From: Streptomyces sp. cg36
Lineage (GTDB): Bacteria > Actinomycetota > Actinomycetes > Streptomycetales > Streptomycetaceae
Direction: 5' to 3'
DNA length: 64,000 bases
Assembly: GCF_041080675.1 (NCBI RefSeq)
Contig: NZ_CP163520.1
Coordinates: forward strand, 6,849,501 to 6,913,500
Made by a program: the position numbers and the translations under genes. Below are positions 20,071 through 28,820 of this stretch, piece after piece (position 1 is the first letter of the stretch; each line of letters opens with the position of its first letter). A model generated the notes under the pieces. It was given only the letters and a program-made list of their open reading frames with translations, searched no databases and was not told where the DNA came from.

Positions 20071-23031
20071 TCAGCTGCGCCGCAGGTACTCCGGGCCGGG
20101 CCGGGTCGCCCGCTCCAGCTCCAGCAGGACGGAGACGTAGGGGCGGCCGGTGGCGCGCTCCATGCCGAGCTCGCACATCCGGCTGGCGCCGAGGTACGCG
20201 TCGAAGTGACGGCCCGTCACCTCGGCCGCCTCCCGGGCCGTCGCCGAAGCGGTCAGCTCCTGGTGGAGCATGCCGCGGTCACCCGCGAAGGCGCAGCACC
20301 CAGCGTCGTCCGGCACCACGACCTCCTCGGCACAGGCTTCCGCCACCTCCCGCAGCCGCTCCCCGTCGCCCAAATGCCGCATGGAGCAGGACGGATGGAG
20401 CACCGCCGAGCGCGCCCTGCGCAGCACCGTCAGCCGGGGCAGCAGCTCCTGTGCCGCCCAGACGACCGAGTCCACGATCCGCAGCGCCGCGTGCAACTCC
20501 CGGTTGTCCGCGCTCAGATACGGCACCACCTCGCGCCCCAGCCCCAGCGCGCACGAGGACGCGTCCACGACCAGCGGCAGCGTGCCGCCCGCCGTCCAGC
20601 CCCAGGCCGCCGCCACGATCCGGTCGGCCATCACGGCGTTGCCCAGCTCGTACCCCTTGGAGTGCCAGATGGTGGCGCAGCACGTGCCCCGTACGTCGTC
20701 GGGGATCCACACCGGCCGCCCCGCCCGGGCGGCGAGCGCCACCACGGCCTGCGGCAGCGAAGGGCCCCGATGGCCCGCGGGCTCCCCGAAGATCCGGTTC
20801 ACGCACGCCGGGTAGTAGACGGCCGCCGCGCCCACCCGCCGGGTGCGCGGCAGGGCGCGGGCGGCGGCGCCCGGGACCTCCGGCAGCCACTCCGGCACCA
20901 GATCGGGCCGCACGGCCCGGCGCGCCAAGCCCGTCGCCCGCCGCAGCACGCCCTCGCCCAGCCGGTCCCCGATCCGGTCGGCCGCCGCCACCGCGAGCCG
21001 CGCCGCCTCCTCGACGGCCCGGAAGCGGCGGGCGGCGAGCGCCGCGGCACGCTCCTCGCGCGGGCTGTGCCGCAGATGGCGGAAGCCCTTCATCAGCGCG
21101 CCCGTGTCGATGCCCACCGGGCAGTCGAGCGCGCACGTCGAGTCGCCCGCGCAGGTGTCCACCGCGTCGTACCCGTACGCGTCGAGCAGCGCGTCCTGCA
21201 CCGGGGAGCCGTCCGGCTGGCGCAGCATCTCCCGCCGCAGCACGATCCGTTGGCGGGGTGTGGTGGTCAGGTCGCGGCTGGGGCAGGTGGGCTCGCAGAA
21301 GCCGCACTCGATGCACGGATCGGCGGTCCGCTCCACCTTCGGGATGGTCTTCAGACCGCGCAGATGGGCGCGCGGGTCACGGTCGAGCACCACCCGGGGC
21401 GCCAGTACCCCGTCCGGGTCGAGGGCCCGCTTGGTGCGCCACATCAGCTCGGTCGCGCGCGGCCCCCACTCCAGCTCCAGGAAGGGCGCGATGTTGCGGC
21501 CGGTGGCGTGCTCGGCCTTCAGCGAGCCGTCGAAGCGCTCCACGGTGAGCCGGCAGAACGCGTCCATGAACGCGGCGTACCGCTCCACGTCGGCCGGGGC
21601 GCCCGCGTCGAACGCCAGCAGGAAGTGCAGATTGCCGTGCGCCGCGTGCCCGGCCACCGCCGCGTCGAAGCCGTGCGCCTCCTGGAGGGCCAGCAGCGCC
21701 CCGCACGCCTCGGCCAGCCGGGCGGGCGGCACCGCGAAGTCCTCGGTGATCAGCGTCGTCCCCGACGGGCGGGCCCCGCCCACCGCCGTGACGAACGCCT
21801 TGCGGGCCTTCCAGTACCCCGCGATCACCGCCGGGTCCCGGGTGAAGGCGTTGGTCACCGAGGCCACCGGCGCCACCAGGCCGAGCCCGGCCAGGAGCTC
21901 GGCGCCGGCCCGCTCGCAGCGCTCGCGGGCCGCCTCGTCGGGCGCCCGGAACTCCACCAGCAGCGCCGCCGTCTCCCGGGGCAGTTCGGCCCAGTCCGCC
22001 GGGACGCCCCGGACGCTCACCGAGGCGCGCAGGGTGTTGCCGTCCATCAGCTCGACGGCGAGCGCCCCGGCGTCGTTGAACAGTGGCACCGCCGCGGCGG
22101 CGGCCGGGAGCGTCGGGAAGAAGAGCAGCGCCGCGCTGGCCAGCCGGTCCAGCGGCAGGGTGTCGAAGACGATCTCGGAGAGGAAGCCGAAGGTGCCCTG
22201 CGAGCCGACCATCAGCCCCCGCAGGATCTGCACGGGCGTCGCGCCGTCGAGGAACGCGTCCAGCCGGTAGCCGTTGGTGTTCTTGATCGTGTGCTTGGCG
22301 CGGATCCGGGCCGTGAGCTCCGGGTCCGCCTCGATCTCCGCCTTCAGCGCGAGCAGCTCGGCGCAGAGCCGGGGTTCGGCGTGGGCCAGGTCCTCGTCGG
22401 CGCGCGGGTCGCCGGTGTCGACGACCGTGCCGCTCGGCAGCACGGCGGTGAGCGAGGCGACCGTGCGGTACGCGTTGCGGGTCGTCCCGGCCGTCATGCC
22501 CGAGGCGTTGTTGGCGACCACTCCGCCGACCGTGCAGGCGAGCGCGCTGGCCGGGTCCGGGCCGAGGACCCGGCCGTGCCGGGCGAGCGCCGCGTTGACC
22601 CGCGCCACGGTGGTGCCGGGCCGCACCCGGACCCGGGCGCCGCCGTCCAGCACCTCGACGCCCGCCCAGTGGCGGCGCACGTCCACCAGGATGTCCTCGC
22701 CCTGCGCCTGCCCGTTGAGGCTGGTCCCGGCCGCGCGGAAGACCACCGCCCGGCCCTTGCCGTGCGCGTACGAGAGCACCGCCGAGACGTCGTCGAGGTC
22801 CTCGGGGACCACCACGACCTGCGGCACGAACCGGTACGGGCTGGCGTCCGAGGCGTAGCGCACCAGGTCGGAGACCTTCCACAGCACCTTGTCCGCGCCG
22901 AGCAGCGCGGTCAGTTCGCCGCGCAGGGGCTCCGGGGTGCCGTCCGCGAGCCGGTCCGGGACCCGGTCGGGGGACGGCGTGCGCCGTCCGTCCGGGCGCA
23001 GTGCTTCCGGCTTCGGCTCCAGGAGCGGCAT
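20071..23031 (-). CDS. FAD/Fe-S D-lactate dehydrogenase-type oxidoreductase (Dld-II/YdiJ-like)
   Basis: 986-residue fusion. The N-terminal half is a PCMH-type FAD domain (FRAAGTSLNGQ, VGGVVANNASGM) with an FAD-oxidase C domain (AGHAAHGNLHFLL). The C-terminal half has two [4Fe-4S] motifs, CIECGFCEPTCPS and CAGDSTCALDCPVG, then two CCG-type cysteine domains (GTCCATIWHSKG, DDAGCCAFAG). This architecture oxidises D-lactate or related 2-hydroxyacids and passes electrons to quinone or a carrier. The marR gene lies 13 bp upstream on the same strand and is probably its first operon partner. The 227 bp between this gene and the GH109-like gene holds nothing I can name. Confidence 0.9.
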   Translation of the reverse strand: MPLLEPKPEALRPDGRRTPSPDRVPDRLADGTPEPLRGELTALLGADKVLWKVSDLVRYASDASPYRFVPQVVVVPEDLDDVSAVLSYAHGKGRAVVFRAAGTSLNGQAQGEDILVDVRRHWAGVEVLDGGARVRVRPGTTVARVNAALARHGRVLGPDPASALACTVGGVVANNASGMTAGTTRNAYRTVASLTAVLPSGTVVDTGDPRADEDLAHAEPRLCAELLALKAEIEADPELTARIRAKHTIKNTNGYRLDAFLDGATPVQILRGLMVGSQGTFGFLSEIVFDTLPLDRLASAALLFFPTLPAAAAAVPLFNDAGALAVELMDGNTLRASVSVRGVPADWAELPRETAALLVEFRAPDEAARERCERAGAELLAGLGLVAPVASVTNAFTRDPAVIAGYWKARKAFVTAVGGARPSGTTLITEDFAVPPARLAEACGALLALQEAHGFDAAVAGHAAHGNLHFLLAFDAGAPADVERYAAFMDAFCRLTVERFDGSLKAEHATGRNIAPFLELEWGPRATELMWRTKRALDPDGVLAPRVVLDRDPRAHLRGLKTIPKVERTADPCIECGFCEPTCPSRDLTTTPRQRIVLRREMLRQPDGSPVQDALLDAYGYDAVDTCAGDSTCALDCPVGIDTGALMKGFRHLRHSPREERAAALAARRFRAVEEAARLAVAAADRIGDRLGEGVLRRATGLARRAVRPDLVPEWLPEVPGAAARALPRTRRVGAAAVYYPACVNRIFGEPAGHRGPSLPQAVVALAARAGRPVWIPDDVRGTCCATIWHSKGYELGNAVMADRIVAAAWGWTAGGTLPLVVDASSCALGLGREVVPYLSADNRELHAALRIVDSVVWAAQELLPRLTVLRRARSAVLHPSCSMRHLGDGERLREVAEACAEEVVVPDDAGCCAFAGDRGMLHQELTASATAREAAEVTGRHFDAYLGASRMCELGMERATGRPYVSVLLELERATRPGPEYLRRS

Positions 23032-23044
23032 GCGGCGGGTCCCC

Positions 23045-23488
23045 TCAGCAGCGGCGCTCCGGTACTCCGTCGACCAGAGCGGACAGCAGACCGCCGAGGA
23101 CCTCGCGCTCGCCGGCGGTCAGGGGCGCCAGGATCTCCTCCGCGGCACCCCGGCGGGCGCCGCGCAGCGCGCGCAGCGTCGCCCGGCCGGTGTCGGTGAG
23201 CTCGACGCGCACCACCCTGCGGTTGGTCGGGTCGGGGACCCGGCGCACGTTCCCACTCTCCTCCAGGCCGTCCACCAGCGTGGTCACGGCGCGCGGGACC
23301 ACCTCCAGACGGGTGGCGAGATCGGCCATGCGGGGCGGTGCCTCGTAGTGCGCCACCGTCCGCAGCAGCCGGGACTGGGCGGGGGTGATGCCGACCGGCT
23401 CCAGATGCTGCTTCTGGATGCGGTGGAGTCTGCGCGTCAGCCGCAGCAACTGCTCGGCCAGCACGCCGTCGGCGTCGGTAGTGCTCAT
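23045..23488 (-). CDS. MarR-family regulator
   Basis: 147-residue winged-helix regulator. The DNA-binding part is clear: ITPAQSRLLRTVAHY, MADLATRLEVVPRAVTTLVDGLE, and the wing DPTNRRVVRVELTDTG. It sits between an ABC exporter gene (divergent) and the D-lactate dehydrogenase-type gene (downstream, 13 bp). Inverted repeats in the divergent gap suggest autoregulation and control of the exporter. The ligand is unknown; the pairing with an exporter is typical of drug- or phenolic-responsive MarR proteins. Confidence 0.9.
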   Translation of the reverse strand: MSTTDADGVLAEQLLRLTRRLHRIQKQHLEPVGITPAQSRLLRTVAHYEAPPRMADLATRLEVVPRAVTTLVDGLEESGNVRRVPDPTNRRVVRVELTDTGRATLRALRGARRGAAEEILAPLTAGEREVLGGLLSALVDGVPERRC

Positions 23489-23493
23489 GCGGG

Positions 23494-23536
23494 AACAATA
23501 TCAGGACCTTGTTCATTGTGAGTATAGGTAACAATG
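23494..23536. promoter_or_regulatory. Candidate MarR operators in the marR/ABC divergent gap
   Basis: AACAA (23494-23498) and TTGTT (23509-23513) form one inverted pair. CATTGT (23514-23519) and ACAATG (23531-23536) form a second, 23 bp in total. The A/T-rich stretch stands out in this GC-rich window and lies next to the marR start, where a repressor would act. Binding by this MarR is inferred. Confidence 0.5.
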
Positions 23537-23625
23537 AGCTATGCTCCACAAAGTCTTGCCAAGGGCGCCCCCGGCCCCGCCGCCCGGCGCCGTGTCCTGT
23601 CGCCTCATCCCTCCCGAAGGAGCCC

Positions 23626-25434
23626 ATGCGCCCCGAAGAATCCACCTGGACCCCGCCGCCCCGGGACCCCGGAGAAGAGCAGCCCGGCCAGACCCGGCGC
23701 ATCCTGCGCCTGTTCCGGCCCTACCGGGGGCGGCTCGCCGTGGTCGGCCTGCTCGTCGCCGCGTCCTCCCTCGTCTCGGTCGCCTCGCCGTTCCTGCTCC
23801 GCGAGATCCTCGACGTCGCCGTGCCGCAGGGGCGCACCGGGCTGCTCAGCCTGCTCGCGCTCGGCATGATCGCCACGGCCGTGGTGAGCGGTGTCTTCGG
23901 CGTCCTCCAGACGCTGATCTCCACCACCGTCGGCCAGCGCGTCATGCACGACCTGCGCACGGGGGTCTACGCCCAGCTCCAGCGGATGCCGCTGGCCTTC
24001 TTCACCCGGACCCGCACCGGCGAGGTCCAGTCCCGCATCGCCAACGACATCGGCGGCATGCAGGCCACCGTGACCTCCACCGCGACGTCGCTGGTCTCCA
24101 ACCTCACGGCCGTCGTCGCCACCGTCGTCGCCATGCTCGCCCTCGACTGGCGGCTGACCGGGGTCTCGCTCCTCCTGCTGCCCGTCTTCGTCTGGATCAG
24201 CCGCAAGGTCGGCCGCGAGCGCAAGAAGATCACCACCCAGCGGCAGAAGCAGATGGCCGCGATGGCCGCCGAGGTCACCGAGTCGCTGTCGGTCAGCGGC
24301 ATCCTGCTGGGCCGCACCATGGGCCGCGCCGACTCGCTGACCAAGTCCTTCGCCGCCGAGTCCGAGCGGCTGGTCGACCTGGAAGTGCGCTCCAGCATGG
24401 CCGGGCGGTGGCGGATGTCGACCATCGGCATCGTCATGGCCGCCATGCCCGCCCTGATCTACTGGGCCGCGGGCATGGCCAAGCAGACCGGCGGACCCGA
24501 CATCTCCATCGGCACCCTGGTGGCCTTCGTCTCGCTCCAGCAGGGCCTGTTCCGGCCCGCCGTGAGCCTGCTCTCCACCGGCGTCCAGGTGCAGACCTCG
24601 CTCGCCCTCTTCCAGCGCATCTTCGAATACCTGGACCTGCCCGTCGACATCACCGAGCCCGAGCGGCCGGTCCACCTCGACGAGGTGCGCGGTGAAGTCC
24701 GCTTCGAATCGGTCGACTTCGCCTACGACGAGAAGAGCGGCCCGGCCCTGCACGGGATCGACCTGGCCGTGCCCGCGGGCGGCAGCCTCGCCGTCGTCGG
24801 CCCCACCGGCTCCGGCAAGTCCACCCTCAGCTATCTGGTGCCCCGGCTCTACGACGTGACGGGCGGCCGGGTCATGCTGGACGGGGTCGACGTGCGCGAC
24901 CTCGACTTCGACACCCTGGCCCGCGCGGTGGGAGTGGTCTCCCAGGAGACCTACCTCTTCCACGCCTCGGTCGCCGACAACCTGCGCTTCGCCAAGCCCG
25001 ACGCCACCGACGAGGAGCTGGAGGCCGCCACCCGCGCCGCCCAGATCCACGACCACATAGCGTCGCTGCCCGACGGCTACGACACCCTGGTCGGCGAGCG
25101 CGGCTACCGGTTCTCCGGCGGCGAGAAGCAGCGCCTGGCCATCGCCCGCACCATCCTGCGCGACCCGCCGGTGCTGATCCTGGACGAGGCGACCAGCGCG
25201 CTGGACACCCGTACCGAACACGCGGTGCAGCAGGCCATCGACGCGCTCTCGGCGGGCCGCACCACCATCACCATCGCCCACCGGCTCTCCACCGTCCGGG
25301 ACGCCGACCAGATCGTGGTCCTCGACTCCGGCCGCATAGCCGAGCGCGGCACCCACGAGCAACTGCTCGACCGGGACGGGCGCTACGCCGCACTGGTGCG
25401 CCGCGACGCCGACCTGGCGCCGGTCGCGTCCTGA
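23626..25434 (+). CDS. ABC exporter, fused membrane and ATPase domains
   Basis: 602-residue multidrug/lipid-type half-transporter, probably a homodimer. Six membrane helices (about residues 35-310) precede an intact ATPase domain: Walker A GPTGSGKST, signature FSGGEKQRLAIAR, Walker B LILDEATSALD, H-loop TIAHRLS. AAGGAG lies 3 nt before the ATG at 23626. It is divergent from marR, which probably controls it. Unlike the asymmetric pair at 13-16.6 kb, all ATP-site motifs are consensus. mltG follows after 27 bp but appears to have its own promoter. Confidence 0.92.
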   Translation: MRPEESTWTPPPRDPGEEQPGQTRRILRLFRPYRGRLAVVGLLVAASSLVSVASPFLLREILDVAVPQGRTGLLSLLALGMIATAVVSGVFGVLQTLISTTVGQRVMHDLRTGVYAQLQRMPLAFFTRTRTGEVQSRIANDIGGMQATVTSTATSLVSNLTAVVATVVAMLALDWRLTGVSLLLLPVFVWISRKVGRERKKITTQRQKQMAAMAAEVTESLSVSGILLGRTMGRADSLTKSFAAESERLVDLEVRSSMAGRWRMSTIGIVMAAMPALIYWAAGMAKQTGGPDISIGTLVAFVSLQQGLFRPAVSLLSTGVQVQTSLALFQRIFEYLDLPVDITEPERPVHLDEVRGEVRFESVDFAYDEKSGPALHGIDLAVPAGGSLAVVGPTGSGKSTLSYLVPRLYDVTGGRVMLDGVDVRDLDFDTLARAVGVVSQETYLFHASVADNLRFAKPDATDEELEAATRAAQIHDHIASLPDGYDTLVGERGYRFSGGEKQRLAIARTILRDPPVLILDEATSALDTRTEHAVQQAIDALSAGRTTITIAHRLSTVRDADQIVVLDSGRIAERGTHEQLLDRDGRYAALVRRDADLAPVAS

Positions 25435-25449
25435 CGGCGACCGCCGGGA

Positions 25450-25455
25450 TAGCGT
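25450..25455 (+). promoter_or_regulatory. Possible -10 element of a leaderless mltG transcript
   Basis: TAGCGT ends 6 nt before the ATG at 25462 and no ribosome binding site lies between. This spacing would place the transcript start at or next to the ATG, a common leaderless arrangement in Streptomyces. The -35 element is not obvious. Confidence 0.35.
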
Positions 25456-25461
25456 GCCCGT

Positions 25462-26292
25462 ATGACGGAGTCCACGCGTGGCGCCGGGTCCGGGACCCGG
25501 CTCACCCGGCGCGGCCGACTGCTCCTGGGCGTGCTCGCCCTGCTGCTGGTGGGCGGGGCGGTGGTGCTGTTCCTGGTGCTGCGGGAGACCGGGGGCAAGG
25601 TCAGGTCCCTGCTGATCCCGGAGGGCTGGCGCTCCGGCCAGGTGTACGCGGCGGTCGACAAGAGCCTCGGCGTGGCGGCGGGCACCACCCGCCGGGCCGC
25701 CGCCGACACGGGGCTCGCCCTGCCGGCCGCCGCAGGCGGCAACCCCGAGGGCTATCTCTTCCCGGCCACCTATCCGGTGGGCTCGAAGACCACCCCCGGC
25801 GGGCTCCTCGCCTACATGGTGGACACCGCCAACACCCGCTTCGGCAAGGACCACATCGAGGCGGGGGCCCGGCGCAACGGGATGACGGTCTATCAGACCG
25901 TGGTGGTGGCCAGCATCGTGCAGGCCGAGGCCGACACCGTGGCCGACATGGGCAAGGTCTCCCGGGTCGTCTACAACCGGCTGGCCAAGGGCATGCCGCT
26001 GCAGATGGACTCCACGCTCAACTACGCGCTGAACCGCTCCACCCTGACGACCACCCACGCCGACACCCGGACCGACAGCCCGTACAACACCTATCAGCGC
26101 GGCGGGCTGCCGCCGACGCCGATCGGGAACCCGGGCCAGCAGGCGCTGGACGCGGCGATCAGCCCGCCCCGCGGCGACTGGCTGTACTTCGTCACGGTCG
26201 CCCCCGGCGACACCCGCTTCACCGCCGACTACGCCGAACAGCAGCGGAACGTACGGGAGTTCAACCGCAACCAGAGCGGGAGCGCCGGCTGA
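25462..26292 (+). CDS. mltG: Endolytic murein transglycosylase, MltG/YceG family
   Basis: 276-residue membrane-anchored enzyme that cleaves nascent glycan strands and sets their length. One transmembrane helix (about residues 20-43) follows a short Arg-rich cytoplasmic tail. The YceG core is outside the membrane: PEGYLFPATYPVG, the catalytic-Glu segment VVVASIVQAEAD, SRVVYNRL, LQMDSTLNYAL, SPYNTYQRGGLPPTPIGNPG and WLYFV. It is shorter than E. coli MltG (340 residues) because the LysM-like region is reduced. Streptomyces also have a longer MltG near aroE, so this is probably a second paralogue. It converges with the monooxygenase gene, 12 bp apart. Confidence 0.9.
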   Translation: MTESTRGAGSGTRLTRRGRLLLGVLALLLVGGAVVLFLVLRETGGKVRSLLIPEGWRSGQVYAAVDKSLGVAAGTTRRAAADTGLALPAAAGGNPEGYLFPATYPVGSKTTPGGLLAYMVDTANTRFGKDHIEAGARRNGMTVYQTVVVASIVQAEADTVADMGKVSRVVYNRLAKGMPLQMDSTLNYALNRSTLTTTHADTRTDSPYNTYQRGGLPPTPIGNPGQQALDAAISPPRGDWLYFVTVAPGDTRFTADYAEQQRNVREFNRNQSGSAG

Positions 26293-26304
26293 TCCGCCGC
26301 CGGG

Positions 26305-27387
26305 TCAGCGCGCGCCCAGTGGGGCGCCGAGCAGCTGCTTGATCTCCCGGACGGCCGCCCGTCCGGCCCGGTTGGCGCCGATGGTCGACGCCGAAGGGCC
26401 GTATCCCACCAGATGGACGCGCGCGTCCCGGACGGCCCGGGTGCCGTCGAGCTGGATCCCGCCGCCGGAGGCGCGCAGCTTCAGCGGCGCCAGATGGTCG
26501 ATCACCGGGCGGAAGCCGGTCGCCCAGAGGATCACATCGGCCTCCACGGTCCGGCCGTCGTCCCAGGCCACGCCGGTCGGGGTGATCCGGTCGAACATGG
26601 GCAGCCGGTCCAGGACGCCCTTGGCGCGGGCCGCCAGGATCGCCTCGTTCACCGGCAGTCCGGTCACCGAGACCACACTGCGCGGCGGCAGCCCCTGGCG
26701 TACGCGCTCCTCGACCATGGCGACGGCGGCCCGCCCCCACTCCTCGGTGAACGGGCCCTCCCGGAACACCGGCGGGCGCCGGGTGACCCAGGTGGTCACC
26801 GCCCCCTGGTCCGCGATCTCCATCAGATGCTGGGTCCCCGAGGCGCCACCGCCGACCACCACCACGCGCAGGCCCGCGAACTCCTCGGGGCCGGGGTAGT
26901 TCGCGGTGTGCAGCTGGCGTCCCCGGAAGGTCTCCTGGCCCGGGTAGCGGGGCCAGAACGGGCGGTCCCAGGTGCCGGTCGCGTTGATCAGCGCGCGGGT
27001 GGACCAGCCGCCCTCCGAGGTCTCCACGCGCAGCCGCCCGCCCTCGCCCTCGCGCACGGCGCTCACCTCGACCGGCCGGTGGACCCGCAGGTCGAAGGTG
27101 GTCTCGTAGTCGGCGAAGTAGGCGCCGATCACCTCCGAGGAGGGCCGGGCGGGGTCGGCGCCGGTCAGCTCCATCCCCGGCAGGGCGTGCATGCCGTGCA
27201 CCTTGCCGTAGGTGAGCGAGGGCCAGCGGAACTGCCAGGCGCCGCCGGGCCGTGGCGCGTGGTCGAGCACCACGAAGTCGCGGTCGGGGACCAGCCCCGC
27301 ACGCCGCAGGTGGTAGGCGCTCGACAGCCCCGCCTGCCCGGCGCCGATGACCACTGCGTCCACTTCGTGTACCCGGAAGTCGTTCAC
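26305..27387 (-). CDS. FAD/NADPH-dependent flavin monooxygenase-like protein
   Basis: 360-residue flavoprotein. The FAD-binding motif GAGQAG is at residues 15-20, a second NAD(P)H Rossmann motif GGGASG lies in the middle, and the monooxygenase fingerprint FRGRQLHTANY (FxGxxxHxxxY) stands between them. A late ATGFRP motif is typical of this group. It probably hydroxylates or oxygenates a small N-, S- or carbonyl-containing substrate. The start is the GTG at the complement of 27385-27387; the long in-frame upstream extension overlaps yjbQ on the other strand. It is divergent from yjbQ across 76 bp. Confidence 0.85.
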   Translation of the reverse strand: MNDFRVHEVDAVVIGAGQAGLSSAYHLRRAGLVPDRDFVVLDHAPRPGGAWQFRWPSLTYGKVHGMHALPGMELTGADPARPSSEVIGAYFADYETTFDLRVHRPVEVSAVREGEGGRLRVETSEGGWSTRALINATGTWDRPFWPRYPGQETFRGRQLHTANYPGPEEFAGLRVVVVGGGASGTQHLMEIADQGAVTTWVTRRPPVFREGPFTEEWGRAAVAMVEERVRQGLPPRSVVSVTGLPVNEAILAARAKGVLDRLPMFDRITPTGVAWDDGRTVEADVILWATGFRPVIDHLAPLKLRASGGGIQLDGTRAVRDARVHLVGYGPSASTIGANRAGRAAVREIKQLLGAPLGAR

Positions 27388-27463
27388 GGTTCCACCAACC
27401 ACGGGGCGCGCGCGGATCTTCCCGGCCCGCGCGCTCCGGTGCGCCGGGCGGGAGGATGGGGCC

Positions 27464-27883
27464 ATGGCCGACTTCACCACGCGTGTCCTCCAGCTCACTA
27501 CCGGCAGCTCCGAGACCGTCACCGATCTGACCCATGACTGCGCGCGCTTCCTCCAGGAGGTGGCCGGGGGCGGGGACGGCCTGCTGAACGTCTTCGTCCC
27601 GCACGCCACCGCCGGGATCGCGGTCATCGAGACGGGCGCGGGCAGCGACGACGACCTGCTCGCCGCCCTGCACGCGCTGCTGCCCGCCGACGACCGCTGG
27701 CAGCACCGCCACGGCAGCCCCGGGCACGGCCGTGACCACGTGCTGCCCGCGTTCGTCCCGCCGCACGCGACGCTTCCGGTGGTCGGCGGACGGCTGGCGC
27801 TGGGGACCTGGCAGTCGGTGTGCCTGGTGGACACCAACAAGGACAACCCGGACCGTCAGGTGCGGCTGAGCTTCCTCGGCTGA
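27464..27883 (+). CDS. YjbQ/UPF0047 family protein
   Basis: 139-residue protein of the widespread YjbQ family, a trimer with a small active-site cleft and reported weak thiamine-phosphate-synthase-like activity in some members. Family motifs are intact: FVPHATAGI, the HxxxxPGHGRDH segment (QHRHGSPGHGRDHVLPA) and LALGTWQSVCLVD. GGAGG precedes the ATG at 27464 by 8 nt; an in-frame start at 27347 would overlap the divergent monooxygenase gene. The physiological role is unsettled. Confidence 0.88.
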   Translation: MADFTTRVLQLTTGSSETVTDLTHDCARFLQEVAGGGDGLLNVFVPHATAGIAVIETGAGSDDDLLAALHALLPADDRWQHRHGSPGHGRDHVLPAFVPPHATLPVVGGRLALGTWQSVCLVDTNKDNPDRQVRLSFLG

Positions 27884-27922
27884 GCCCTCCCGACCGAGGC
27901 GGTCCGGCCGCCGAGGCCCGGC

Positions 27923-27983
27923 CCCGTACCCGCCCGGGCGCGGCCCCGTACCCGCCCGATCGGCCCGGCCCCCCGTACCCGCC
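27923..27983. repeat. Short degenerate GC-rich repeats
   Basis: Three exact copies of CCCGTACCCGCC (27923-27934, 27945-27956, 27972-27983) with a degenerate fourth near 28008. They fill the gap between convergent yjbQ and tetR. No gene is seen there. Confidence 0.6.
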
Positions 27984-28038
27984 AGGCGCGGCCAGGGATC
28001 CGACCGTCCCGTACCCCCAGTCACGCCCCGGACGAGCC

Positions 28039-28626
28039 CTAGTCGGCGGCCCGCCCCGGCGCCCCGGCCCGCAGTCCGTCCATCACCAGGTCCAGGAGGC
28101 GGCCCGCGCGGCCCCGCCAGTCCTCGTCCGGGGCGATCTGCCACAGTCCGGCGATCGCGAGCACGAAGTCGTCCGGGGTGACGCCGGGCCGGATCGTGCC
28201 CGCCTCCTCGTTGGCCCGGAGCAGCAGGCTGACGGCCGAGGTCACCGGGGCGTGGCCGAGGTCGGCCAGGGTGCCGCGCGCGGTGGCCTTGCGCATCGCG
28301 TCGGCGAGACCCGCCTTGGCCAGCGCGTACTGGGCCAGCCGGTCCATCCACTCCCGCAGCGCCCGGTCCGGCGGTCGGGTGGCGAGCAGCTGGGCCGCCG
28401 TCTCGGCGACCTGCTGCATCTCGTATCGGTAGACTTCCAGTACCAGGGCCTCGCGGTTGGGGAAGTGGCGGTAGAACGTGCCCTGGCCGACGCCCGCCTT
28501 CTTCGCGATCGCGCTGAGCGGCGCGTCCGCCGAGCAGGTCAGCTCCGTCAGTGCCACTTCCAGAATGCGCTCGCGATTGCGCTGCGCGTCCGAGCGCAGC
28601 GGCGCGTCCTTCTTCGCGTGTCGCAC
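28039..28626 (-). CDS. TetR-family regulator of the aldehyde oxidoreductase operon
   Basis: 195-residue TetR repressor. The helix-turn-helix lies at about residues 30-60 (LSAIAKKAGVGQGTFYRHFPNREALVLEVY). The C-terminal domain resembles the SbtR-like/TetR_C group found in many Streptomyces regulators. It is divergent from the molybdenum oxidoreductase genes, and two nearly identical palindromes lie in the gap. It likely represses itself and that operon and is released by a substrate aldehyde or N-heterocycle; the ligand is inferred. Confidence 0.9.
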   Translation of the reverse strand: MRHAKKDAPLRSDAQRNRERILEVALTELTCSADAPLSAIAKKAGVGQGTFYRHFPNREALVLEVYRYEMQQVAETAAQLLATRPPDRALREWMDRLAQYALAKAGLADAMRKATARGTLADLGHAPVTSAVSLLLRANEEAGTIRPGVTPDDFVLAIAGLWQIAPDEDWRGRAGRLLDLVMDGLRAGAPGRAAD

Positions 28627-28693
28627 GCGTCCTCCTGCCCGCTCCCGGACCGAACTTCCCGGACCGAACCGTTCGTGGTGCGTTCTTGATAAG

Positions 28694-28737
28694 CGGACAG
28701 CTGTCCGTTAAGTTCGCAGGTAACGGACAGTTGTCCG
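28694..28737. promoter_or_regulatory. Paired TetR operators CGGACAG-CTGTCCG
   Basis: Box 1 (28694-28707) is a perfect 14-bp palindrome CGGACAGCTGTCCG. Box 2 (28724-28737) is CGGACAGTTGTCCG, one central mismatch, flanked by AA/TT that extend the symmetry. The centres are 30 bp apart, close to three helical turns, so two dimers could bind on one face. The boxes lie between the divergent tetR and oxidoreductase genes. Confidence 0.8.
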
Positions 28738-28820
28738 TTTAGGTCCACCATAGCGGCAGCGACACCGCAGTGGACTCCGATGGACGGCGCTTCGCAACGA
28801 CCCGCGAGAGAAGGCTGCTC

